A stretch of DNA of 13,439 bases from CAYUYH01 sp964449175 (GTDB lineage Bacteria > Planctomycetota > Phycisphaerae > SM23-33): positions 1-13,439 of the forward strand of contig CAYUYH010000047.1 in assembly GCA_964449175.1 (NCBI GenBank), read 5' to 3'. The stretch's first letter is position 1. Every line of letters begins with the position of its first letter. Below are positions 6,460 to 13,237 of this stretch, piece after piece. The position numbers and the translations under genes were made by a program. Below the pieces are notes generated by a model. The model was not told the DNA's origin. It searched no databases and saw only the letters and a program-made list of their open reading frames with translations.

Positions 6460-7173
6460 GTGAGGACAATGCGAATCGCGCCCATAGCGGCGGCAATGCT
6501 GCTCGTCATCTCGAGCGGCGCATATGGTGACTACGAATACGTGGGCACGGGCGACAAGGACGCCAAGGTGCTCTTGGAGTTCAGCGACGGGGCCATATAC
6601 GCGTTCGGCGTATCCTTCAGCGACCCGAACACCACCGGCATCGGCCTGATGGACATCATCGAGGCCGGGACGACGCTGACGACCGAGCGCCAGTTCTACG
6701 AAGGACTAGGCTGGATGATCACGGGCATCTCCTACGCCGGCCACGGCAACTCCGGCTACGGCGGCGGGGAGCTGTGGTGGCACTACTGGGTACTGGACCC
6801 GCCGAACGATTGGGAATCGCCCTGGGGCTACGGCGCCGGCGGCCGCACAGCCGCGGACGGCTGCGGGGACGGGTGGATCTATGGTCGTGCCGGCGCGCCG
6901 CACCTGCCGGGTGACACCGGCGGCGACCTGGTCGTGGACGGGGGCGACCTGGCGGTGATGGGCGGCAACTGGATGACCGAGTCCGGGATGGCCTGGGCCG
7001 ACGGCGACTTCACCGGCGACGGCGCGGTCAATGGCGGCGACCTCGCGCTGATGGGCGGCAACTGGCTGTTCGGCAGCACGCCGGCGCCGCCGGCGTCGCC
7101 CGTGCCTGAGCCCGCGACGGCGATGTTACTGACGGCTGGGCTGGCGGCGCTGTGGCGCCGCAGGAAGACCTAG
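6460..7173 (+). CDS. Secreted PEP-CTERM protein with two dockerin-like calcium loops, cobalamin-riboswitch controlled
   Basis: A 237-residue exported protein. GTG at 6460 is chosen because AAAGGGA (6447-6453) lies 6 nt upstream; an ATG at 6469 is the alternative. Residues 1-23 are a signal peptide (ending AYG). Residues 24-145 form an unassigned domain rich in Trp, Tyr and Gly, with GIGLMDIIEAG (about 60-70), a WWHYWVLDPP segment (106-115) and DGWIYG (137-142). Its layout resembles the DUF4430/transcobalamin C-terminal-like domain, but this is only a pattern impression. Residues 151-172 and 182-203 are two dockerin-like repeats with calcium-loop Asp residues D152/D156/D163 and D183/D187/D194, each ending in MGGNW. 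The C-terminus has VPEPAT (215-220), a short membrane segment and RRRK, the PEP-CTERM sorting signal handled by exosortase. Its promoter and riboswitch imply a cobalamin-related role at the cell surface. Confidence 0.82.
   Translation: MRTMRIAPIAAAMLLVISSGAYGDYEYVGTGDKDAKVLLEFSDGAIYAFGVSFSDPNTTGIGLMDIIEAGTTLTTERQFYEGLGWMITGISYAGHGNSGYGGGELWWHYWVLDPPNDWESPWGYGAGGRTAADGCGDGWIYGRAGAPHLPGDTGGDLVVDGGDLAVMGGNWMTESGMAWADGDFTGDGAVNGGDLALMGGNWLFGSTPAPPASPVPEPATAMLLTAGLAALWRRRKT
6910..7068 (+). repeat. Tandem dockerin-like repeat coding units
   Basis: Two diverged in-frame copies, 6910-6975 and 7003-7068, each encode a GD-x3-D-x3-(D/N)-GGDLA-(V/L)-MGGNW unit, that is, a calcium loop followed by a short helix. 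The 27-nt spacer encodes a nine-residue acidic linker. They correspond to the paired F-hand motifs of type I dockerin. Confidence 0.75.
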
Positions 7174-7184
7174 CATTCCCGGTT

Positions 7185-7227
7185 GGGCGGGGCCCGGGCC
7201 TTGGCGTGCGGGCTCGGGCCCTCGCCC
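7185..7227 (+). promoter_or_regulatory. Very strong intercistronic hairpin between the PEP-CTERM and pseudopilin genes
   Basis: The arm 7185-7200 pairs with 7211-7227 to give about 16 base pairs with one bulged C and two G-U pairs in the plus-strand RNA, closed by a 10-nt loop. No T-run follows, so it is more likely an mRNA-stabilising or processing element, or a partial attenuator, than a full terminator. It would allow different amounts of the first and second products. Confidence 0.6.
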
Positions 7228-7240
7228 GGATTATGTGACC

Positions 7241-7990
7241 ATGAATAGCAAGGGCGAACAACCCGGCTTCACACTAGTCGAGCTGCTGATCGTCATGGGG
7301 ATCATCTCGCTGCTGGCCGGCATGGTCACACCGACGCTGTTCGCGGCCAAGGAGCTCGCACGGTCCACCACGTGCCTGACCAACCTGCGCGCCCTTGGTG
7401 CATCGGTGGCCCTGTATCACGAGTCCAACAGGGGCTTCTTCCACCCATGCCACAGTGGGGCGAGTTATTTCTGGGGCACGCCGACGGTGCCGGTGGACAC
7501 CACGGCCAGCCCGCTGCTGACCTATTGCGACGCGGGACTCCGTGTCTTCTGGTGCCCGTCGCTGCCGTGGGGCGCCTACGTGCCGCAGGGCGGCGTCGAG
7601 GAACCGACGACGACCTACGGCTACAATGCGTGGTGCCTCGATCCGCCCTTCTGGTGGAGGACCGACGACCACGGGAACACGTTGCCCGCCAAACGGACTG
7701 ACGATTTGAGGAGCCCATCGGAGCTGTTCGTCTTTGCCGACTCGGCGATGTCATGGTCTCCGGGCGGCGTGGAGGTGTTCCAGAACAGCACGTCGCTTGA
7801 CCCCGTGACGCTGGGCTCGTGGGGGCCGAACGAGACGCCCACCACGCACTTCCGGCACATGGGCATGACCAACGCGCTGGCCGCGGATGGCCGGGCTGCG
7901 TCGTTCAGCCTTGAAGGCGGAAAGATGCTCGACACGGAACATCAGCTTGGATTCGTCGGAGCCGACAATGTCCCGCACTATGATCAATAG
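7241..7990 (+). CDS. Prepilin-type N-methylation protein with H-X9-DG motif (pseudopilin-like)
   Basis: A 249-residue protein whose N-terminus has a short leader ending in QPG, then FTLVELLIVMGIISLLAG: prepilin peptidase should cut after Gly9, with Phe at +1 and Glu at +5, followed by a hydrophobic helix. Near the C-terminus H206 and D216-G217 form the H-X9-DG motif of planctomycete/verrucomicrobial prepilin-associated proteins (the class of DUF1559-related proteins). The globular part contains several Cys (45, 70, 96, 105, and one near 133) that may form disulfides in the periplasm. The ATG at 7241 is preferred to a GTG at 7235; neither has a clear ribosome binding site. Such proteins are present in many copies in planctomycetes and individual roles are mostly unknown. 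Here it sits in a B12-riboswitch cassette, and overlaps the next gene by 23 nt. Confidence 0.85.
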   Translation: MNSKGEQPGFTLVELLIVMGIISLLAGMVTPTLFAAKELARSTTCLTNLRALGASVALYHESNRGFFHPCHSGASYFWGTPTVPVDTTASPLLTYCDAGLRVFWCPSLPWGAYVPQGGVEEPTTTYGYNAWCLDPPFWWRTDDHGNTLPAKRTDDLRSPSELFVFADSAMSWSPGGVEVFQNSTSLDPVTLGSWGPNETPTTHFRHMGMTNALAADGRAASFSLEGGKMLDTEHQLGFVGADNVPHYDQ

Positions 7991-8381
7991 CGTGCTCCTG
8001 ACCGCTGTCGCGGCCGCGCTGGCCGGGGGGCTGAGCGGCTGCTCCAAGCAGTACGCCCACAAGCGCCTGGGCACGGACAGCCCCGAGGCCGAGCAGGTCC
8101 GCAAGATGATCGCGGCGCTCCGCTCGGCAGAGACTGGCGACCTGCCGGGCGTAATGGCGGGGCAGTCGGCCGGCGGGCTGACGGAGATGCAGGCGAAGTC
8201 GCTGCGGGCATCGCTGGAGCGGATCGCCAAGGCCGAGAAGGTCGAGCTGGTCCGCGTGGACCAATTCGGCCAGGACGTCCACAGGGCGGTTCTGGATATC
8301 CATGCAGCCGGCAGGGGCGGGCAGTTGTGCATGCTGCTGGTGCCGGACGGCAGCGAGCTCCGCTGGGCCGGGCCAAACTAG
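7968..8381 (+). CDS. Small putative lipoprotein, function unknown
   Basis: A 137-residue protein with an N-terminal hydrophobic segment and lipobox L-S-G-C (Cys25), so it is expected to be a membrane-anchored lipoprotein facing the periplasm. GGAG (7958-7961) 6 nt upstream supports the ATG at 7968; the start lies within the end of the pseudopilin gene, which implies translational coupling. The mature part is mostly charged and helical up to about residue 95 (EAEQVRKMIAALRSAETGDL and a following ERIAKAEKVELVRVDQFGQD region), then has a short beta-like end with LCMLLVPDGSELRWAG. I recognise no family. It is the last gene of the riboswitch cassette and converges on the minus-strand methyltransferase gene 28 nt away. 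Confidence 0.75.
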   Translation: MSRTMINSVLLTAVAAALAGGLSGCSKQYAHKRLGTDSPEAEQVRKMIAALRSAETGDLPGVMAGQSAGGLTEMQAKSLRASLERIAKAEKVELVRVDQFGQDVHRAVLDIHAAGRGGQLCMLLVPDGSELRWAGPN

Positions 8382-8409
8382 CCGGTCGGCGGGTCGGCCA
8401 GAGAGGCAA

Positions 8410-9018
8410 TCACGTCAGCAGCTCCTTGACGACAGGTAGCACAAGGAACAGCAGCGAGTGCGCCTCGGCCAGGATGCTTGGACCCAGGAAGGGCCTGGCA
8501 GCACGTTCGGGAATAGCGATACACTTGGCCAGCCGCCACGGAGCCCAGCGAGGCACGGACGCCACGTAGTCCAGGTAGGGCTGACCGTACTTGCCGGCGA
8601 GGTGCGCTTCCTCATGCCTGACAACCAGGGCGTAGACCAGCGCGCACCAGCCCAGCATCACAGGGGCGAACCAGAGCATCTCGCAGAGCAGGCACGTGCC
8701 CACCAGTATCAGGGTATTGCCCACGTAGATCGGGTTTCGGCTGAGCGCGTAGGGCCCGGTTGTCGTCAGGATGGTCTTGGTTCGCAGCCGGTAGCGCAGA
8801 TGCATCTGCGACAAGAGCCGCAGCAGCAGCCCCAGGCCCAGGACGCAACCACCCAAGCCGAATACGAGGAACTCGTTCTCGGTCTCCCATTGGGTGCTGA
8901 GAGTCACGAATACAACGGGGGGAAGCATCAGCAGACCGCGCAACTTGAATACGAGCCGAAGGAATCGTCTCGACGCCACCACGGTATCTCCAAACACTGA
9001 CCATGTTTCCAACTTCAT
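8410..9018 (-). CDS. Isoprenylcysteine carboxyl methyltransferase-like integral membrane methyltransferase
   Basis: A 202-residue membrane protein with about four to five hydrophobic segments (about 28-42, 50-70, 98-130, 184-200). The family signature is GPYALSRNPIYVGN (88-101) followed by VRHEEAHLAGKYGQPYLDY (133-151), the SAM-binding and His/Glu motifs of the ICMT / phospholipid methyltransferase superfamily. Bacterial members methylate varied, mostly unidentified small molecules or lipids; the substrate cannot be told. The open frame extends upstream to 9216, but the extra N-terminus is Arg/Pro-rich and overlaps the aldo/keto reductase, so the ATG at 9018 is chosen. It lies 82 nt downstream of the aldo/keto reductase stop and may be co-transcribed with it. 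Confidence 0.83.
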   Translation of the reverse strand: MKLETWSVFGDTVVASRRFLRLVFKLRGLLMLPPVVFVTLSTQWETENEFLVFGLGGCVLGLGLLLRLLSQMHLRYRLRTKTILTTTGPYALSRNPIYVGNTLILVGTCLLCEMLWFAPVMLGWCALVYALVVRHEEAHLAGKYGQPYLDYVASVPRWAPWRLAKCIAIPERAARPFLGPSILAEAHSLLFLVLPVVKELLT

Positions 9019-9100
9019 GCTGCCGCCCGCACTACGGCAGGGCGGCCACGCTGGAGCCCCGCAACATCGCGCTGCCCAGGGCACCGTCCGGACGGGCATT

Positions 9101-10105
9101 CTAGCGCTTCGGCATGTCCAATTCCAGCCCCTCGGCCAGTTCGTCGATGCGGGCGGTTTCCTCGTCGCTGAGGGTGAACTCGGCCGCGGCGGCGTTCTCC
9201 CTGGCCTGGGCGGCATTGCGGGCGCCGACCAGGGCGACCGTCATGCCCGGGCGATGGATCGTCCAGTTGATCACCACCTGGGCGACCGTGGCGTTGTGGG
9301 CCTCGGCGATGGGCGCGAACTCGGCCAGCATCGCGTTGACCTTCTTCAGGTTGCCGGGCTTGAAGTGGTTGCTGCCCGCGCGGTTGTCGCCTTCGGCGAA
9401 CCGGTAGTCGGCGGTGAACTTGCCCGTCAGCAGCCCGCGCTGGAGCGGGCTGTAGGCCAGCACGGCGATGCCGTTCTTGCGGCAGAACGGCAGCACGTCG
9501 GCCTCGATGTTCCGCCGGACCATGCTGTAGGGGGACTGGTGGGAGGCGATCGGCACGGTGGCCATCGCCTCGGCCGTCTCCTCGACGGTGAAGTTGCTCA
9601 CGCCGGCGGCGCGAATCTTGCCGTCTTTCAGCAGCTTGTCCATCGCGGCCATCGTCTCGTCGACCGGCGTGGTGTGGTCGCGCCAGTGGCACTGGTAGAG
9701 GTCGATATAGTCGGTCCGCAGCCGCCGCAGGCTCCGCTCGCACTCGGCGATCACGTCGGCCTTGCGGGCGTTGAGGTAGATCTTGACCGTCTTGCCGGCG
9801 CCGTCGGTGGACTCGAAGAAGAACTCACCTACTTCCTTGTCCCAATGCATGGAGTACTTGGTGAGAATCTGGACCCTCTCGCGTTTCTGTCGGGCGAGGA
9901 CGCGGCCGATGATTTCCTCGCTCGCGCCGAAGCCGTAGATCGGGGCCGTGTCCACGGATGTCATGCCGCACTCGAACGCCGTCTCCAGCGCGGCGACGGC
10001 GTCGGCCTCATCCTGCTGCCCCCACATCCACCCGCCGATGGCCCACCCACCGAACGTCACCACCGAAACCTCAACGTCACTGTTGCCCAGCTTGCGATAC
10101 TCCAT
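9101..10105 (-). CDS. Aldo/keto reductase (IolS/AKR11-like)
   Basis: A 334-residue NADPH-dependent oxidoreductase of the TIM-barrel aldo/keto reductase superfamily. The catalytic tetrad is visible: D52 and Y57 in VDTAPIYGFGASEEIIG, K83 in ILTKYS and H140 in DLYQCHWRDH. The N-terminal TFGGWAIGGWMWG segment resembles the IolS/AKR11-type bacterial enzymes. An ordered C-terminal cofactor-binding region with ALVGARNAAQARENA is present. The physiological substrate is unknown, but a sugar or sugar-derived aldehyde would suit the polysaccharide-degradation neighbours. The ATG start has AAGGAG (positions 10114-10119 on this strand) 8 nt upstream. Confidence 0.93.
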   Translation of the reverse strand: MEYRKLGNSDVEVSVVTFGGWAIGGWMWGQQDEADAVAALETAFECGMTSVDTAPIYGFGASEEIIGRVLARQKRERVQILTKYSMHWDKEVGEFFFESTDGAGKTVKIYLNARKADVIAECERSLRRLRTDYIDLYQCHWRDHTTPVDETMAAMDKLLKDGKIRAAGVSNFTVEETAEAMATVPIASHQSPYSMVRRNIEADVLPFCRKNGIAVLAYSPLQRGLLTGKFTADYRFAEGDNRAGSNHFKPGNLKKVNAMLAEFAPIAEAHNATVAQVVINWTIHRPGMTVALVGARNAAQARENAAAAEFTLSDEETARIDELAEGLELDMPKR

Positions 10106-10150
10106 GGAAGAGACTCCTTGCGTGCAAAGTAAACCGCGAACCGACCCGCC

Positions 10151-10156
10151 ATTATA
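10151..10156 (-). promoter_or_regulatory. TATAAT -10 box upstream of the aldo/keto reductase
   Basis: A perfect TATAAT reads on the minus strand at 10156-10151, about 46 nt before the start codon. The region about 17 nt upstream of it holds only a poor -35 match (TGGCCT), so the promoter may be weak or activator-dependent. It suggests that the reductase (and perhaps the methyltransferase) is transcribed separately from the lyase gene. Confidence 0.5.
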
Positions 10157-10184
10157 GCGAGCCAGCCCCGCCAGGCCAGTGGCG

Positions 10185-12032
10185 CTATGGCGCGACCTCC
10201 AGACGGAGGAAGTCGTACATGATCGCCGCGCGGGGCAGGGAGAGGGGGCGGTATTCGCCGCCCGTCGGCACGGACTTGATGATGTCCAGGCGGACTTCGT
10301 TCTCGCCGGCGGTCAGCAGGCCCGCGTCGAATGGGATGGTCCACAGTTGATACTGCCCGGCCAGGGTCGCGCTGCGATAGACGCTGGCGTCGTTGGGCAG
10401 CGTGCGCCGGCCCACTTCCCGGCCGTTGACGGAGACGGCCAGGTCCGGATTGCCGGTCGCCCCGGCGATGCCGATCATCAGCGTCGCCTTGCCGGCGGGG
10501 CGGTCGGGCGAGTCGAACGCGATCCGCCAGACCGGCACGTGCCAGTCGCCGTCGGGCTTTTGCGCCACGGGCTGACAGTAGTACCAGTCGGTCCGCTCGC
10601 TGCTGCGGCCGATGCGGAACGTCACGTCGTCGGGGAAGTCCGCGAGGTATTCATTCCACAGGCCGAACTGCCTCGGCCGCCCGCCGTTGCGGAACTCGCC
10701 CGCGGTCCGGTCCGGCGTGCCGACCTGCCAGACCCGCCCGCCTTGCGTCAGCGGCATGAAGGTCACGTCGCCCAGGTCGGTGGACTTCTCTGGTTCCACA
10801 ACCACGGCGTCCTTTCGCAGCTCGCCGGCGCAGCCTGGCACGAAGGCGTAGAGGGCGTACTTATCAGGGCGAACGTCGCGGATGGTGAACGTGCCGTCCT
10901 CGGCTGTGCGCCCCCAGAAGATGTAGCCCTTGCCCTGGACCTGCCAGTCCTGGCCCGGCGCGGCGAGTATGACGCAGGCGTCTGAGGCCGGCTCGCCGTC
11001 GATCACGACCCGGCCCACGACCGTCCCGCGCAGGAGGGGAAAGAGCGGATGCGACATCCAAAAATCTGGCCAACCCTGTTGCTCCTTGCGGGCACGGTCC
11101 TTGGCATCGGCCCAGGCGGCCCGCGGGTCGGCCTGGTCGTTCAGGTAGATCACGAACGGGCCATAGAGCTTCTCCCATGTCTCACCCTGCTCGAAACGCA
11201 GCGCCGAGTCGTGCAGGAAATGTCCCGAGTGGAGCATCTTGAGGAGGATGGCGGAGTCTTCGTGGACCTGGAGGTTCTGCTTTGTCGGGCCGCCGTTGAG
11301 GTACTCGCTGGTCGGCGAGATCACCCAGACGCCGCCGGTCGGCCCGGCCAGGCCGTGAACGTGGTGGTTGGCCTCGAAGTCGGCCAGGTTGTACTTGGTG
11401 GCAATTCGCCCGTCCGGGAACATCACCGTCGCATCGGCAACCTTGACCAGCTTGGCGTTGGGGTCTGTCAGCTTCGCCAGCTTGCCCGTCGTCTGGTCGT
11501 TGACGAAGTAGCGTGTGAACAGCTCGTCGCGGAGCTTGAGGACCACTCGCGTCTGGATGAGACTGCCGGCGGGGGCGTCGCCGCCGCGACGGTAGACGAC
11601 ATAGCAATAGATAGCCGGGTCCGTCGCTCGGAAGATGTAGTGCAACTCCGTGTCGAATGGGAAGGTGTCGTCGCCGGCCCGGCTAAAGGCGATCTCCAGC
11701 AGATGCTCGGTCCTTCGGACGATCTTGAACTCCGGCCGGCTCATGCGCCAGTAGCCGGCCTTGCCGCGCGATGGGGCTGGGCCTGTGCCGTTGGCGTCGA
11801 AGTAGATGGTCCTGCCCTTGCCCAGCACGTCCTCCCCTTCAAAGCGACCCAGCGAGGTGATCTGCCCGGTGGACTTGCTTACGGTCGCCCTCAGCGGCCA
11901 GGCGGAAACGTGCAGGTTGCTGCCCCTCTCTTCTATCGAGACGATCGGCGATCGAGACGTCGCGACAGTAGGGATGGCGACCGCCAGGGTCAACAAGGCG
12001 GCCAATACCGTGGCGCAAGGCGATCTGTTCAC
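10185..12032 (-). CDS. Secreted rhamnogalacturonan lyase-like polysaccharide lyase (PL4 type)
   Basis: A 615-residue exported enzyme, which would cleave the rhamnogalacturonan I backbone of pectin by beta-elimination. A GTG start at 12032 gives a clean signal peptide (NRSPCATVLAALLTLAVAIP); an ATG at 12107 would add 25 polar residues. Residues about 30-325 are the catalytic beta-sandwich domain: HHVHGLAGPTGGVWVISPTS (about 223-242), then GGPTKQNLQVH with K251, and LLKMLHSGHF with H268 or H271, matching the Lys and His used by PL4 enzymes. Residues about 335-430 form an Ig-like/carboxypeptidase-regulatory-like domain (VVGRVVIDG ... GTFTIRDVRP), and about 440-612 a jelly-roll CBM-like domain. 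This three-domain order and length are those of PL4. GH130 lies upstream on the same strand. Confidence 0.82.
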   Translation of the reverse strand: MNRSPCATVLAALLTLAVAIPTVATSRSPIVSIEERGSNLHVSAWPLRATVSKSTGQITSLGRFEGEDVLGKGRTIYFDANGTGPAPSRGKAGYWRMSRPEFKIVRRTEHLLEIAFSRAGDDTFPFDTELHYIFRATDPAIYCYVVYRRGGDAPAGSLIQTRVVLKLRDELFTRYFVNDQTTGKLAKLTDPNAKLVKVADATVMFPDGRIATKYNLADFEANHHVHGLAGPTGGVWVISPTSEYLNGGPTKQNLQVHEDSAILLKMLHSGHFLHDSALRFEQGETWEKLYGPFVIYLNDQADPRAAWADAKDRARKEQQGWPDFWMSHPLFPLLRGTVVGRVVIDGEPASDACVILAAPGQDWQVQGKGYIFWGRTAEDGTFTIRDVRPDKYALYAFVPGCAGELRKDAVVVEPEKSTDLGDVTFMPLTQGGRVWQVGTPDRTAGEFRNGGRPRQFGLWNEYLADFPDDVTFRIGRSSERTDWYYCQPVAQKPDGDWHVPVWRIAFDSPDRPAGKATLMIGIAGATGNPDLAVSVNGREVGRRTLPNDASVYRSATLAGQYQLWTIPFDAGLLTAGENEVRLDIIKSVPTGGEYRPLSLPRAAIMYDFLRLEVAP

Positions 12033-12140
12033 AGCGAGTCCACCACGTCCGGACCTGTCCAAGTTGCCCGGCATGCGCATTGTTGTCAGTTGCAGCGCCC
12101 CGGGCAAATGCGACGCGCGCGGAGACAGCGCCTTCGGTCG

Positions 12141-13058
12141 CTATTCTTCCATGGCGGCGAGGACATCCGCCGTCTTGGCCGTCGCGAGGCAGACGCACGT
12201 GTCCGCGGCGCCATAGTACATCCACAACTCGTCGCCCCGCGCCAGCAAGCCCGTGGGAAAAACCACGTTCGCGGTCAGCCCCGAGGTCTCGTAAACAGCC
12301 TCCGCCTGGAAGACCCACTTGCGGGAGCGGGCGAGCACCTTGTGCGGCCGGTCGCGATCCAGCAGCGCCAGGCCAACCCGGTAGACCATCTGTCCGCCGT
12401 AGGCCTTCACGCCGTGATAGACCAGCAGCCAGCCCTGATCGGTTAAGACCGGCGGCGCGCCGGCGCCGATCTTCACCCCGTCCCAGGAGGCGCCGCCGAG
12501 CTCCCGCAAGACACAGTGCGGCTCGCCCCAGTGCACGAGGTCCGGCGAGTACGCCGACCAGATGTGCTCGATCCCGCCGGCGTCGGGGCGGTGCAGCACG
12601 GCCCAGCGCTCCTCGAAGCGTTTCGGAAACAGCACGGCGTCCTTGTTGTTCGGCGAGAAGATCAGGCCGATGCGTTCGGCGGAGACCAGGTCATCGCTTC
12701 GCGCCAACGCCACCGCGGCTCCGTTCTCCGAGTAGGCCGTGTACGTGATATACCAGCGTTTCTCTTCCGCGATGTAGGTCACGCGCGCATCCTCGCAGCC
12801 CCATTGCTCGTACCGCCATTGGGGCAGGCCATACTGAAGGATCGGCTCGGGCTGAAATTTCCAATCCGTAATCCCGTCGCGGCTGCGGGCGACGTGGATG
12901 TTGGAGTACCCGAGCGCATCTTCAACGCGCACGAGAAGCACGACTTCCCCGTCCTGCTCCGCGGCTCCGGGGTTGAGCACAGCCGCCGCGGAGAATGGGG
13001 CGTCCAGCGGAGAAATGATCGGGTTCTGTTCCACTCGCTTGAATATCCTTGGTTCCAT
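12141..13058 (-). CDS. GH130-family glycoside phosphorylase/hydrolase (beta-mannoside-active type)
   Basis: A 305-residue five-bladed beta-propeller enzyme of family GH130. Motifs are NPGAAEQDGEVVLLVRVED (about 29-47), WGCEDARVT (86-94, with D90 as the likely proton donor of the conserved ED-(A/P)-R-(I/V)-T motif), NNKDAVLFPKR (about 137-147), HRP, LLVYHG, VVFPTG and a C-terminal YYGAADTCVCLATA. Family members phosphorolyse or hydrolyse beta-1,2- or beta-1,4-linked mannosides in the cytoplasm or periplasm; there is no signal peptide here, so it is cytoplasmic. Exact linkage cannot be assigned. The ATG at 13058 has GAGGAG (13064-13069) 5 nt upstream. The lyase gene follows on the same strand after 108 nt. 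Confidence 0.93.
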   Translation of the reverse strand: MEPRIFKRVEQNPIISPLDAPFSAAAVLNPGAAEQDGEVVLLVRVEDALGYSNIHVARSRDGITDWKFQPEPILQYGLPQWRYEQWGCEDARVTYIAEEKRWYITYTAYSENGAAVALARSDDLVSAERIGLIFSPNNKDAVLFPKRFEERWAVLHRPDAGGIEHIWSAYSPDLVHWGEPHCVLRELGGASWDGVKIGAGAPPVLTDQGWLLVYHGVKAYGGQMVYRVGLALLDRDRPHKVLARSRKWVFQAEAVYETSGLTANVVFPTGLLARGDELWMYYGAADTCVCLATAKTADVLAAMEE

Positions 13059-13133
13059 GTCGCTCCTCGGTGGGCCGGCTCTGCCGAAGCAGCTGCGGCG
13101 CGGTCAATCGCAGCGCTTCGGGGCGGCGCATTG

Positions 13134-13163
13134 ATGATACAACCGGCATCCGGGACTTGTCCA
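13134..13163 (-). promoter_or_regulatory. Probable sigma70 promoter for GH130
   Basis: On the minus strand TGGACA (13163-13158) and TATCAT (13139-13134) are separated by 18 bases, a fair -35/-10 pair. Expected transcription start is around 13127, giving a 5' leader of about 70 nt before the GH130 ATG. It lies between the rRNA terminator hairpin and the gene, consistent with an independent transcription unit. Confidence 0.55.
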
Positions 13164-13198
13164 TTCTTGCGTGTGGCGGCTCACAGCCGGCGCATAGG

Positions 13199-13237
13199 AA
13201 AGGCCCCGACCCCATCCATGGGGGGGCCGAGGCCTTT
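13199..13237 (-). terminator. Long hairpin after the 16S rRNA gene, probable rRNA terminator
   Basis: The arms 13199-13213 and 13223-13237 pair over 15 positions in the minus-strand transcript, with two positions as G-U; in a plus-strand transcript those two would be A-C mismatches. The asymmetry suggests selection in the minus direction, that is, for transcripts leaving the 16S gene. After the hairpin the minus strand reads TTTCC, only a short U-tract. Confidence 0.7.

Noticed and set aside
9019..9216. N-terminal extension of the ICMT-like methyltransferase to 9216
   Set aside because: The added residues are Arg/Pro-rich, lie over the end of the aldo/keto reductase gene in another frame and match nothing in the family; the Met at 9018 starts the typical protein.
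8894..10132. Plus-strand open frame of 412 codons opposite the aldo/keto reductase
   Set aside because: The minus-strand reductase has an intact catalytic tetrad, ribosome binding site and normal length; the plus frame is a shadow rich in Gly, Val, Asp and His.
11049..12446. Plus-strand open frame of 465 codons opposite the PL4-like lyase and GH130
   Set aside because: It spans two minus-strand genes with recognisable motifs and shows no signal, domain or repeat of its own.
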